DNA from: Pedosphaera sp.
GTDB taxonomy: Bacteria > Verrucomicrobiota > Verrucomicrobiia > Limisphaerales > JADLHS01
Direction of reading: 5' to 3'
DNA length: 33,869 bases
Assembly: GCA_009695195.1 (NCBI GenBank)
Contig: SIBJ01000039.1
Span: forward strand, 1-33,869
A model generated the notes under the pieces. The model was not told where the DNA came from, made no database searches, and saw only the letters and a list, made by a program, of their open reading frames with translations. A program made the translations under genes and the position numbers. Below, piece by piece: positions 25,201 to 32,222 of the stretch (positions within the stretch are counted from its first letter, which is position 1; each line of letters starts with the position of its first letter).

Positions 25201-26229
25201 TCGCTTCCCACCGGCGTCATCGCCACGCCCGCAACCAACGGCACGAGCATCAGCAACACGACGTATCAAGTCGTCATCCGTGGCGACAGCACGGTAACGG
25301 GGGTGGAATTCAACATCGCCGACAGCAACACGAACAACGATGACTTCATCACCGGTCAGAACAACGGCAACGGTCAAACCAACGGCGTGGACAAATTCGC
25401 CGCCGCCACCGCCGTCACCCCGAACGCCGCGCTCTCGGCGCTGTACCCGAACTACCCGGTGGAATTTCGTTTCACCTACGGCGCGGTGCCGACCAACGGC
25501 ACGGCGACGATCACGGTGCGGTTGAAGGAGGCCTCGACCGCCGCGCTGCCGACGCGGTTCACGCCGCTCACGCGCACGGTCAACACGGTCGCGCCCGGCC
25601 AGACGTTGCTCATCACCGATCCCGCGCCCGATGGCCTCACGCTGACGCTGAACACGAACGACGTTTACAATGTGCTCACATGTTACAGCACCACGCTCTC
25701 GACGAACAACATTGATTTCTTCAGCATCTTCATCAACGGCGTGTTCCAGCCGCGGCGCGACGGTTTCGGCACGCCGATATACGCGATCAGCCCGGTCGGC
25801 TGCGGCGCGGGGTTGCGGCAGTTGATTTATCCGTGGGTGAACCCGCCGCTCGGCTCGAACTTCATCCAGGTCATCTACACGAACAACGTGATCCTTTCCG
25901 ACGCGCGCTGGGTGAACATCGCGCGGCCGGTGGATTACGTGACCGATACCGATGGCGACGGGATGCCCGACTGGATGGAAGTCATCGCCGGCACGGACCC
26001 GGACGACACGAACTCGGTGTTGCGCATCACCGAACTGGCGAACGGCAATCAACTCGTCGTGTGGTCGAGCGTCTCGAACGTGAACTATCAGGTGCTGGCG
26101 ACGACGAATCTGGATTACCCGATGACGCCGATCAGCCCGATCATTCCGGCCATCGGTTCGTCGTCGTTCTATTTCGACAGCACGACGAATCTCGCGAGCA
26201 AGTTTTATCGGATCCAAGTCATCCCATGA
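22186..26229 (+). CDS. Giant secreted GH13 alpha-amylase
   Basis: 1347 residues from a GTG at 22186, chosen because it gives a compact signal peptide (basic KRTEVR, then ALLALLCALLAAPLAARG). The frame is open to an ATG at 22045 but the extra residues look random. The catalytic GH13 barrel is complete: region I DNIMNH (Asp117-His122), region II GFRFDAVKH (nucleophile Asp267), region III FGEHLG (acid/base Glu335), region IV SHDD (His398, Asp399). The following 700 residues are beta-rich accessory domains, one of them (about 24718-25010) related to a domain ahead of the barrel in the next enzyme. A calcium-binding-like DTDGDGMPDWME and a C-terminal module ending SKFYRIQVIP close the protein. It is exported and probably degrades polymeric alpha-glucan. 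A second giant GH13 gene starts 8 bp downstream. Confidence 0.92.
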   Translation: MKRTEVRAPFALLALLCALLAAPLAARGEAMLQLFNVNWDELATKMPEIAEAGYTSLWLPPPAKAGSVYSVGYDQFDPFDLGDKNQRGTVRTRYGTKDQLLQVVELAHRFGIRVYFDNIMNHRGFDIPGFNSSTPTNLYPGLSPKDFHLRTQTDGTYRNWDNIANWSDIWQVQHRPLFGLIDLANENGSVNENFGATEGNTTAKISYVRQPGNRDYYMDTNLPVIISPWRPFNGTNGDLIAEDVNAYLIRAAMWTLNETKCDGFRFDAVKHVPATFFGSTSTDAAGYTGAIQTMFDYVHGYGTNVLGNGYVEADDSRNSCFDSEATRNDALLFGEHLGEPPSYQEYLDRGMRLVNSPYHFQLNSILGTGSLVGLDQRDYKPYGSAFSGQYSILFAQSHDDASATRRELQNGYNFFREGLPCIYSDGYNQSGAPDYFPAVANAPYLGEFGDNKMPDLAYLHHQLARGGTRARWSDSDTVAFERYDYREAGSAADQTVVLFAMNDNYGNPGDISFDDDVTQSDTGMPSTCYPVQNSRHQGLVVNFPPGSWLAQLADSPGKVRACPKILVRLATQNQADAIASQNDPNPVNRKVWVASQTLAAGGGAIEFKIPSGGYVAYGYQWPEPARANLKTNAITIRQGGADVPRITVYRKDGVNGDAGFNPSYPFKLRGGVDTSGNVLTGANVSNKTYAIDIPIVTNGLMDILVRCDASAVNTLLKLDGGMDLNFHMNLGYSNSPTNLERRDNRPGAATDGFLGYEQTAFQFRYGPEKFGAQTTNRNGVFSLGAETYYYTVGGANLIVNGPTNAPTITNSTAVWATHIPSNAVTASSGPATQRVPLNATNGGPVDIWIRSGFQFQVNKCFIYYTTDGSNPEGAFGTGKGTTRVVEAFFQAADTGSGTIDWWKGTIPASNHVNGVQVRYKISVFKNDIAEIADNETAKLYGLNQAAITNSDPTAVTVWLHNDRNTNSTVTGLREGFHILRARCFLPRTNKSSVYNTFTQTFYYDSSLPTGVIATPATNGTSISNTTYQVVIRGDSTVTGVEFNIADSNTNNDDFITGQNNGNGQTNGVDKFAAATAVTPNAALSALYPNYPVEFRFTYGAVPTNGTATITVRLKEASTAALPTRFTPLTRTVNTVAPGQTLLITDPAPDGLTLTLNTNDVYNVLTCYSTTLSTNNIDFFSIFINGVFQPRRDGFGTPIYAISPVGCGAGLRQLIYPWVNPPLGSNFIQVIYTNNVILSDARWVNIARPVDYVTDTDGDGMPDWMEVIAGTDPDDTNSVLRITELANGNQLVVWSSVSNVNYQVLATTNLDYPMTPISPIIPAIGSSSFYFDSTTNLASKFYRIQVIP

Positions 26230-26237
26230 GGAACCAA

Positions 26238-29200
26238 ATGAATCCGGCACAGATCACGTGCCCATCACCACGGTCGTCCGCATCGGCGCGCCAGCGTCGT
26301 GGAGTGCGGTGGCTGGCGGGGAATGGGGCTGACACCGCTTTGGCTCGACGGGCGCAGGACATTCGGATTTTCCCGGTGACCCGAAAGCGGTGTGTGCCCC
26401 CACCCCTCACCCACCGCACTCCAAAACCTTCGGCGTCGCTCGGATTGCCGGTGATGTTCTTGGTCCTTTTTGTTTTTGCATCCCAAGCCCGCGCCGTGCT
26501 CGCCAACGCGTGGCACATTCCCGACAACACCGCCGACCTCGGCTTCCACATGCGCAACCCGCAATTCGAGTTCAGCACGACGAACACCATCACGGTCTAT
26601 TCGGGCATACAGAAGCTCAACAATTCCTTCGGCACCGCGAACCAGACCGGCGGCCGGGTTTTTTACAAGGGCGCGACGTCGGGCACGTGGAGCAGCAACG
26701 GGCTTAGTTTCCATCTCAACGGCGGGCCGAGTCCGGACAACCAATATTGGAAGGCGACGTTCAACACGTCCACGTTCGGCACGAACGAGGTCATCCAGTA
26801 CTACCTCCAGCTCAATTTTGACGGCGTGAACAGCGTCAGCAATACCTTCCTCTACGCGATTGCCGGCCGCGGCGACAAGGGCGGCAACACCACCGCCACA
26901 CAAGCCGTCGCGCAGGCGAGTCCGTTCACGATTCGCAACCGCCCCGCGTGGCTCTATCACGCCAACAACCGCGTTCTCAGTCCCGGCAACGACGCGAGCC
27001 ACAACCACGTCGCCTGCTGGCTCAAGGCCGGTTACCTCGGCAAGGACGACAGCCTGGCGTCGCGTTACGCCGACAACGGACGGATTTATTTCACGACGAA
27101 CGGCTCGACACCCGTTGGCTCGCTGGGTTTCGGCAGCAACACGACGCAGGTCGCGACGCTGGCGTTCGATCATCGCGAGAACGATGCGAGCCAGGCCGGC
27201 AACGCGATGTGGTGGCAGGGCACGATCTCCAACGCGCCGATGTTCACGACGATCAAATACAAACTCAGCCTCTGGCACAGCGCGAACAACGAGGAGAAAT
27301 TCGCCGAATACAACGCCAGTTCCAACAACGCCGTCTTCAGCTTCACGATGGGCACGGCGGGCGATCCCGTCTTGACCGTGAACGGCTTGAACGCCGACTA
27401 CACGACGACGCACGTCTTCGTGGATGAAGTCGCCGGCGATTCCGTTCCGCTCACGGTCCTGTTCACGCCGAACACGGCGAACCTCACGAACGTGGAAGTT
27501 TTTTCCAACCTCAACCGCCGCGACCGCGCCACGCTGGACGCCAATGGCGACGGCATCGAGGACGGCATCGTCGCGCCGGACGGCAACAACGTCGTGGCGA
27601 ATGACGGCACCAATTATTATCAGGCTTACCCGATGGCGACGACGGGCACACCCGGCCAGTACACACTCACGCTCAACGCGCAGAAGACGGGCGCGTACCG
27701 TCTCACCGCGCGCTTCAAGGTCACGGGCAACACGAACTGGTCGTGGTATTCCAACAATGGCCGCCGCGACCACGCCATCGTCGTCTCACCAAAAAAATCC
27801 CGCGACATCGTGCTTTACGAACTGAACACGTTGAACGTCGAGTCGCAGGGAATCGCGGCGAACGACCGCAGCACGTTCGTGGATCTGTGGGACGGCCCCG
27901 GCTCGCGGGCTTACAACGCCACGAACGCGAAGTTCAATCTGAATTACGTCACGAACCTCGGCGTGAACTGGCTCTGGTTCCAGCCGATCCATCCGCAGGG
28001 CATTGACGGCCGCCAGACGGATCCCGACACCGGCCAGCCGTACGAAGTCGGCAGCCCGTACGCCGTGAAGAATTTTTTCGAGATCAATCCGCTGATGAGC
28101 AAGGCCAACACGCGCGCCGCGGCGATGCAGGAATTCACCAACTTTGTCGCTGCGTCGGACACGGCGGGCGTGAACGTGATGCTGGACGCCGCGTTCAATC
28201 ACACCGCCTACGACGCCGAACTCGCGGCGAGCGGCGTTTATTATTTCAAGACCAACGGCCAGGCCACCGACGAAATCCGCAGCAGCGAGGCGCGCTTTTA
28301 CTCGCGCACGGACGCCTACGACATGCGCGCGTCCAGTTCCGCCAACATCGCCGTCGCGCCCGACCGCTACGACTTCGGGAAGTTCGCCGACACGCACGAT
28401 GTCTATTTTGGCCGCTACGCCGCGCTCGTGGCGAACTCGTCGCAGGGCGGGAATCAAGTCAACGAAGGCGACTGGCTCGACACGAGCATCGGCAGCGAAG
28501 GCTCCGCCGGCACCGGCAACGGCCACTTCGACGCGATCACGCAAAACGTCTGGCGCTATTTTGCCGACTACATTCTTTTCTGGCTCGACAAGACCGGTTG
28601 CCCCGTCGGCACGCCCGCGAACCAGACGGCGAAGGGGATTGACGGTTTGCGCGCGGACTTCGGCCAGGGCCTGCCGCCGCAATGTTGGGAATACATCATC
28701 AACAAATCGCGCAGCCGGAAATGGGATTTTGTTTTCATGAGCGAATCGCTCGACGGCGGCGCGGTGACGTATCGCTCGAACCGCCACTTCGATCTGTTGA
28801 ACGAGAACATCGTCTTCGCGCTCAAGTCCGCCGGCAACGAGAGCGATTATCGCGGCATCTTCGAGGGCCGCCGGGCCGCGTACGGCCAGGGCCTGGTGCT
28901 GTTGAACACGACGTCGCACGACGAGGAGAGCTACGACGATCCGTATCAGGCGCTCGTGCGCTACGCCGCGAGCGCGACGATTGACGGCGCGACGATGATT
29001 TTTTACGGGCAGGAGCTCGGCATCTCGCGCACGTTCGGCTTCGACCGTTACGAATTGAACTTTGGAAAACAGATTCCGCACTTCAAGAAATACAACTCGC
29101 TGCAACCGGTGCTTTATCCCGGAAATCGCAACTACGGCCTGGACCAGCTTTATCCGGTTTACGCCGCGATTAATCAGGCGCGTCAGTTCAGTCGCGCGCT

Positions 29201-30200
29201 GCGCAGCTCGAACCGGTATTTTCTCGATCAGACCGGCGGCGGGTCGCAACCGCAGATTCATTCCGTCGCCAAATACGAAACCGCCAACGCGTCGCCGAAT
29301 TTCAGCGATGTGGTGTTTGCCTTTGCCAACCTTGATCGCAACAACAACCAACAGGGCAATTTCAACGTGAACCGCATGCAGGGGCCGGGAAATCTTTTCG
29401 GCATCAAATCCAACCGCGTTTACAACGTGAAGAACATCGCGGACTACACGGCGATTGATCCGAACCGGCGAAATGTTTTTCTGATCCCCGGCAATGTGAC
29501 CGGCACCGATCTGCTCAACAACGGTTTATTCGTGCTGTTGAAAAAAGTTCCCAGCTCGGATGCGGCCTGGGCAACCGACCCGTTCGAGGCGCAATACCTC
29601 AAGCTCTACGACGTGACGCCGCCGCCAACACCCGCCGCGCCCACCACGCCGAACGCCTACGTCATCGGCACGAACGTGACGTTCAGTTGGACAGCGGTGA
29701 GCGATCCCGACGGCGGAGTTTCCGGCTATCACGCTCTCATCGGCACCACGCCGGGCGGCTCGAATGTCTTCAACGGAACGGTGAGCGGGACTTCGCAGGC
29801 GGCGAGCGGCGGTTACGGCCAGACGCTTTACGCTCGCGTCGCCGCGATCAACAACGTCGGCATCGAAGGCGCGTTCGGTGGCATCTCCGCCGGAACGCTA
29901 CTGCTCGACCCGGCGGCGGACAACGACAGCGACGGCATGAGCAACGGCGACGAAGCCATCGCCGGCACGAACCCGCTCGACGCGAATTCTTCATTGCGCA
30001 TCCTGAGCCTGACCGGCGGCAACCTGCTGACGTGGTCGAGCATTTCGGGCAAGACCTATCGCGTGCTGGGCACCACCGAGGTCGCGACGAATTTCACCCC
30101 GATCAGCGGCGTGATCACGGCGGCGACCGCGACCGCAAACTTTCTGGACCTGGGCGCGACCAATTCGCATCGGTTTTACCGTGTGAATGTGCTGCCGTGA
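26238..30200 (+). CDS. Giant secreted GH13 enzyme with accessory domains
   Basis: 1320 residues from the ATG at 26238, which has a fair Shine-Dalgarno site (GAGGA, six bases upstream) and lies 8 bp after the previous stop. The hydrophobic signal core (VMFLVLFVFASQARA) comes only after about 75 residues, because palindromic repeat D lies in between. A GTG at 26394 would give an ordinary signal peptide. N-terminal beta domains lead to a GH13 barrel at about residues 515-950: region I DAAFNH (Asp650-His655), region II GLRADF (nucleophile Asp807), region III MSESLD (acid/base Glu836), region IV SHDEE (His894, Asp895). A fibronectin-like domain, DNDSDGMSNGDE and a C-terminal module ending HRFYRVNVLP follow. 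It probably shares a transcript with the upstream amylase. Confidence 0.92.
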   Translation: MNPAQITCPSPRSSASARQRRGVRWLAGNGADTALARRAQDIRIFPVTRKRCVPPPLTHRTPKPSASLGLPVMFLVLFVFASQARAVLANAWHIPDNTADLGFHMRNPQFEFSTTNTITVYSGIQKLNNSFGTANQTGGRVFYKGATSGTWSSNGLSFHLNGGPSPDNQYWKATFNTSTFGTNEVIQYYLQLNFDGVNSVSNTFLYAIAGRGDKGGNTTATQAVAQASPFTIRNRPAWLYHANNRVLSPGNDASHNHVACWLKAGYLGKDDSLASRYADNGRIYFTTNGSTPVGSLGFGSNTTQVATLAFDHRENDASQAGNAMWWQGTISNAPMFTTIKYKLSLWHSANNEEKFAEYNASSNNAVFSFTMGTAGDPVLTVNGLNADYTTTHVFVDEVAGDSVPLTVLFTPNTANLTNVEVFSNLNRRDRATLDANGDGIEDGIVAPDGNNVVANDGTNYYQAYPMATTGTPGQYTLTLNAQKTGAYRLTARFKVTGNTNWSWYSNNGRRDHAIVVSPKKSRDIVLYELNTLNVESQGIAANDRSTFVDLWDGPGSRAYNATNAKFNLNYVTNLGVNWLWFQPIHPQGIDGRQTDPDTGQPYEVGSPYAVKNFFEINPLMSKANTRAAAMQEFTNFVAASDTAGVNVMLDAAFNHTAYDAELAASGVYYFKTNGQATDEIRSSEARFYSRTDAYDMRASSSANIAVAPDRYDFGKFADTHDVYFGRYAALVANSSQGGNQVNEGDWLDTSIGSEGSAGTGNGHFDAITQNVWRYFADYILFWLDKTGCPVGTPANQTAKGIDGLRADFGQGLPPQCWEYIINKSRSRKWDFVFMSESLDGGAVTYRSNRHFDLLNENIVFALKSAGNESDYRGIFEGRRAAYGQGLVLLNTTSHDEESYDDPYQALVRYAASATIDGATMIFYGQELGISRTFGFDRYELNFGKQIPHFKKYNSLQPVLYPGNRNYGLDQLYPVYAAINQARQFSRALRSSNRYFLDQTGGGSQPQIHSVAKYETANASPNFSDVVFAFANLDRNNNQQGNFNVNRMQGPGNLFGIKSNRVYNVKNIADYTAIDPNRRNVFLIPGNVTGTDLLNNGLFVLLKKVPSSDAAWATDPFEAQYLKLYDVTPPPTPAAPTTPNAYVIGTNVTFSWTAVSDPDGGVSGYHALIGTTPGGSNVFNGTVSGTSQAASGGYGQTLYARVAAINNVGIEGAFGGISAGTLLLDPAADNDSDGMSNGDEAIAGTNPLDANSSLRILSLTGGNLLTWSSISGKTYRVLGTTEVATNFTPISGVITAATATANFLDLGATNSHRFYRVNVLP
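26301..26422. repeat. Palindromic repeat family D inside a signal-peptide region
   Basis: The left arm 26301-26341 begins GGAGTGCGGTGG and ends GACACCGCTTT. The right arm 26384-26422 is its reverse complement with a handful of mismatches and a 2-nt length difference. The element lies wholly inside the 5' end of the second giant GH13 gene and keeps the frame open. Confidence 0.88.
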
Positions 30201-30232
30201 GCAAAGCGTTCGCAGTGCTCAAATCCAAAATG

Positions 30233-30261
30233 AAAAAAAGCCCGCTGAATGCGGGCTTTTT
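30233..30261. terminator. Bidirectional intrinsic terminator
   Basis: AGCCCGC (30239-30245) pairs with GCGGGCT (30251-30257) around a TGAAT loop. A-run 30233-30239 lies on one side and T-run 30257-30261 on the other, so it can terminate both the GH13 transcript (rightwards) and the convergent PEP-CTERM gene (leftwards). It lies 33 bp after the GH13 stop and 21 bp beyond the PEP-CTERM stop. Confidence 0.92.
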
Positions 30262-30281
30262 GTTGAAGTCGAAACGTGAGA

Positions 30282-31028
30282 TTACTTCCGATTCCGGCGG
30301 AGCACTGACAGCGCCAGCGCACCCAGGCCGGCCAGTGCGAGGCTCGAAGGCTCGGGCACCGGGTAGATCAGAAAGTCGGAAAAGTTCAAGTTGCCGGCGG
30401 CAATATTCACGTTGCCGCCTGGCGCGTCGCTGGCACCGATCGCCTCATTGGAGCGAAAACCGCTTTCGGAGGTGTAGGTGACCACAAAGTTGAACGGGGT
30501 GGCACCGCCCAGGCCGATTTCTGAGAAATCGAAGTCGAACGTGTAGCTGGCGGCGCCATTGCCGCCCCCCGAGAGGTTCACGCTGGTCTGAAATGGGAGA
30601 CTAAGATTGCCGCCATTGGCAAGGCTCCATAGTCCGCCGAACGTGAAGTTGTTGTTGTGAATGGCGATGGCGTAATCGGCCAGAAATCCAGGCGCAAAGT
30701 TCACGGTCGAACGGCCAAAGCCACCGACGCCGGAGACACTGCGGCGCAGATCGTCATCTTGGTCGTTGAATAAGCCGGTGGTCGAGAACCCGCCGACAAC
30801 GGAATCAATGTAGATGACCACCATGTCATTATGGTTGCCGGCACCGCGCGTGAAGAGTCCGCTGATGGTGGTGCCGTTGTCGGTAAGTGTCAAACTGCCG
30901 GTGCCGAGCGGCCCGCCAAAGCCGGTGCCGCCATTGCCGGAGTAAAGGTCGGCGTGAAGCGGTGTGACGGTGAGGAGAATCGTTGCGGCGGTGAGGATGC
31001 CCGATGAATATACATTTGCCCATTTCAT
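30282..31028 (-). CDS. PEP-CTERM sorting domain protein
   Basis: 248 residues from the ATG at 31028 (MKWANVYSSG, signal core ILTAATILLTVTPLHA). A GAGAAG precedes it at ribosome-binding distance. The C-terminus is a textbook PEP-CTERM tail: VPEPSSLALAGLGALALSVL, then RRNRK. Such tails are cut by an exosortase (not in this window) and go with exopolysaccharide or biofilm matrix in Gram-negative bacteria. The mature part is Gly/Asn-rich with VVIYIDSVVGGF and FLADYAIAIHNN, and is clearly related to the divergent PEP-CTERM protein at 31263. Function unknown beyond surface location. It shares the terminator at 30233-30261 with the convergent GH13 gene. Confidence 0.93.
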   Translation of the reverse strand: MKWANVYSSGILTAATILLTVTPLHADLYSGNGGTGFGGPLGTGSLTLTDNGTTISGLFTRGAGNHNDMVVIYIDSVVGGFSTTGLFNDQDDDLRRSVSGVGGFGRSTVNFAPGFLADYAIAIHNNNFTFGGLWSLANGGNLSLPFQTSVNLSGGGNGAASYTFDFDFSEIGLGGATPFNFVVTYTSESGFRSNEAIGASDAPGGNVNIAAGNLNFSDFLIYPVPEPSSLALAGLGALALSVLRRNRK

Positions 31029-31120
31029 AACTTCTCGGTGTTGCGGAACATTGTTACGATTTGTGGGGTCATCATGAAACTGTCCGCCGACTCTGTCAAT
31101 CAAGTTTTCGGATGAGCGAA

Positions 31121-31136
31121 CCGCATGAATATGCGG
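31121..31136. repeat. CCGCA...TGCGG dyad, copy 5
   Basis: CCGCA and TGCGG around TGAATA, 93 bp upstream of the leftward PEP-CTERM gene in the divergent 234-bp gap. Confidence 0.72.
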
Positions 31137-31210
31137 CGGCAAACCCGGTGTGCGGCCATCGGGCGAACTACCGAAAATTCGTTGAAAATGAATATGCGAA
31201 ATAAATTTGG

Positions 31211-31238
31211 TTGACCCGCAATATTGCGGTGCTAATAT
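31211..31238 (+). promoter_or_regulatory. Sigma-70-like promoter with a dyad in its spacer
   Basis: -35 TTGACC (31211-31216), a 16-bp spacer, and -10 TAATAT (31233-31238), ending 24 bp before the ATG at 31263. The spacer is almost filled by the perfect dyad CCGCAATATTGCGG (31216-31229), the sixth CCGCA/TGCGG element. A protein bound there would compete with or distort RNA polymerase binding. Confidence 0.6.
31216..31229. repeat. CCGCA...TGCGG dyad, copy 6 (perfect 14-bp palindrome)
   Basis: CCGCAAT/ATTGCGG, a perfect dyad with a 2-bp shorter centre than the other five copies. It lies between the -35 and -10 boxes of the predicted promoter of the rightward PEP-CTERM gene. Confidence 0.8.
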
Positions 31239-31262
31239 CCGGACAAGTTCAAACGCAGTATT

Positions 31263-32066
31263 ATGAAACGTAGCATCCTCGCCGCAACCCTCGGCATTCT
31301 AGTTGCGAACAACGCCTTCGCGCAGCTCACCACCATCACGGACACCACGCTCGGCACCTCCACCCGCGACGGGACCTTGAACGCCGGCGAGTACGGCAGC
31401 CTGACCTATTTTAGCGGCGGCGTGAACAGCGGCTTCGGCAACGTGCTGTTCGGCAGCGGCGGCAAACTTTACTGGGACTCGAGTCTCGGTGGCGCGCTGA
31501 ACCTCGGGCTGCAACTGGGCGGTGGCACTCAGAACGGCAACGACGCGGGCGTCATCTACATTGATTCGGTGGCCGGCGGGTTTAACAACACCACCACGAT
31601 CAATGACATTCAAGATGGCGGACGTGCGGCAATCTCGGGTAACGGCTCCTTCGGCGGAAGTTCGGAGTTGACGTTCGCGTCAGGATTCAACGCTGATTAC
31701 GCGATTTCGATTCAGTCAGGGTTCGCGGGCTTGTTTCAACTGGCCAGCGGCGGTTCGGGTAGCCTCATCTTTGTCACGTCTTTGAGCCTGACCCCGACCG
31801 GTGCCGGGCCGCAACAACGGGAAGGAGCACTTTTGTTAAGCAATGTCGGCCTGAGTTTTGGCGGGTCGTTCAAATTGAATCCGGATAATGCCTTTCGCTC
31901 GAATGAACTTAACGGCGATGCCTACGCTGGGGGCAACATCGGTCAGAGTCCCTTTACGGTGACCGGTTACAACGTCTTCCAATCCGTGCCCGAGCCGTCG
32001 TCGTTGACGTTGCTGGCCCTCGGTGGTTTGTGCGCTGCGCGTCTGTGGCACCGTCGCCGCGCCTGA
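31263..32066 (+). CDS. PEP-CTERM sorting domain protein, paralogue of 30282-31028
   Basis: 267 residues. The signal peptide is MKRSILAATLGILVANNAFA. The C-terminal tail VPEPSSLTLLALGGLCAARL followed by WHRRRA is a PEP-CTERM signal for exosortase. The mature part shares VIYIDSVAGGFNNT, ASGFNADYAISIQSG and SNELNGDAYAGGN with the divergent neighbour, so the two arose by duplication. The protein is rich in Gly, Ser and Asn, with no catalytic motif; a matrix or surface role is inferred. It is driven by the promoter at 31211-31238, with a very short leader. Confidence 0.94.
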   Translation: MKRSILAATLGILVANNAFAQLTTITDTTLGTSTRDGTLNAGEYGSLTYFSGGVNSGFGNVLFGSGGKLYWDSSLGGALNLGLQLGGGTQNGNDAGVIYIDSVAGGFNNTTTINDIQDGGRAAISGNGSFGGSSELTFASGFNADYAISIQSGFAGLFQLASGGSGSLIFVTSLSLTPTGAGPQQREGALLLSNVGLSFGGSFKLNPDNAFRSNELNGDAYAGGNIGQSPFTVTGYNVFQSVPEPSSLTLLALGGLCAARLWHRRRA

Positions 32067-32137
32067 GCCGGCTCCTCGGCGCAATTCATCGTCCGTACAA
32101 TCCGAGCGGCCCATTCGCCGTTTTCCGCAAATTCTGA

Positions 32138-32165
32138 TTGACCGGCTGACGCTTGGTTGCACAAT
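32138..32165 (+). promoter_or_regulatory. Possible promoter of the LamG gene
   Basis: TTGACC (32138-32143), a 16-bp spacer, and CACAAT (32160-32165), 57 bp before the ATG at 32223. The -35 hexamer and spacer length equal those of the PEP-CTERM promoter at 31211, but no dyad is present. The match to the -10 consensus is weak (4 of 6). Confidence 0.35.
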
Positions 32166-32222
32166 TGTTCTGGCTTGGGTGGGAAAGGAAACTCCGCCGT
32201 TGCCAGACCAGTAAGGAAAAAT

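Noticed and set aside
22036..26250. A 1404-codon open frame on the minus strand, antisense to the first giant GH13 gene
   Set aside because: It mirrors the codon pattern of the real gene, is rich in Arg, His, Val and Ala without domains, and has no signal or motif. High GC with few stops in the opposite frame explains it.
26265..29351. Two long minus-strand frames opposite the second giant GH13 gene
   Set aside because: Same Arg/Val-rich shadow pattern and no recognisable domains.
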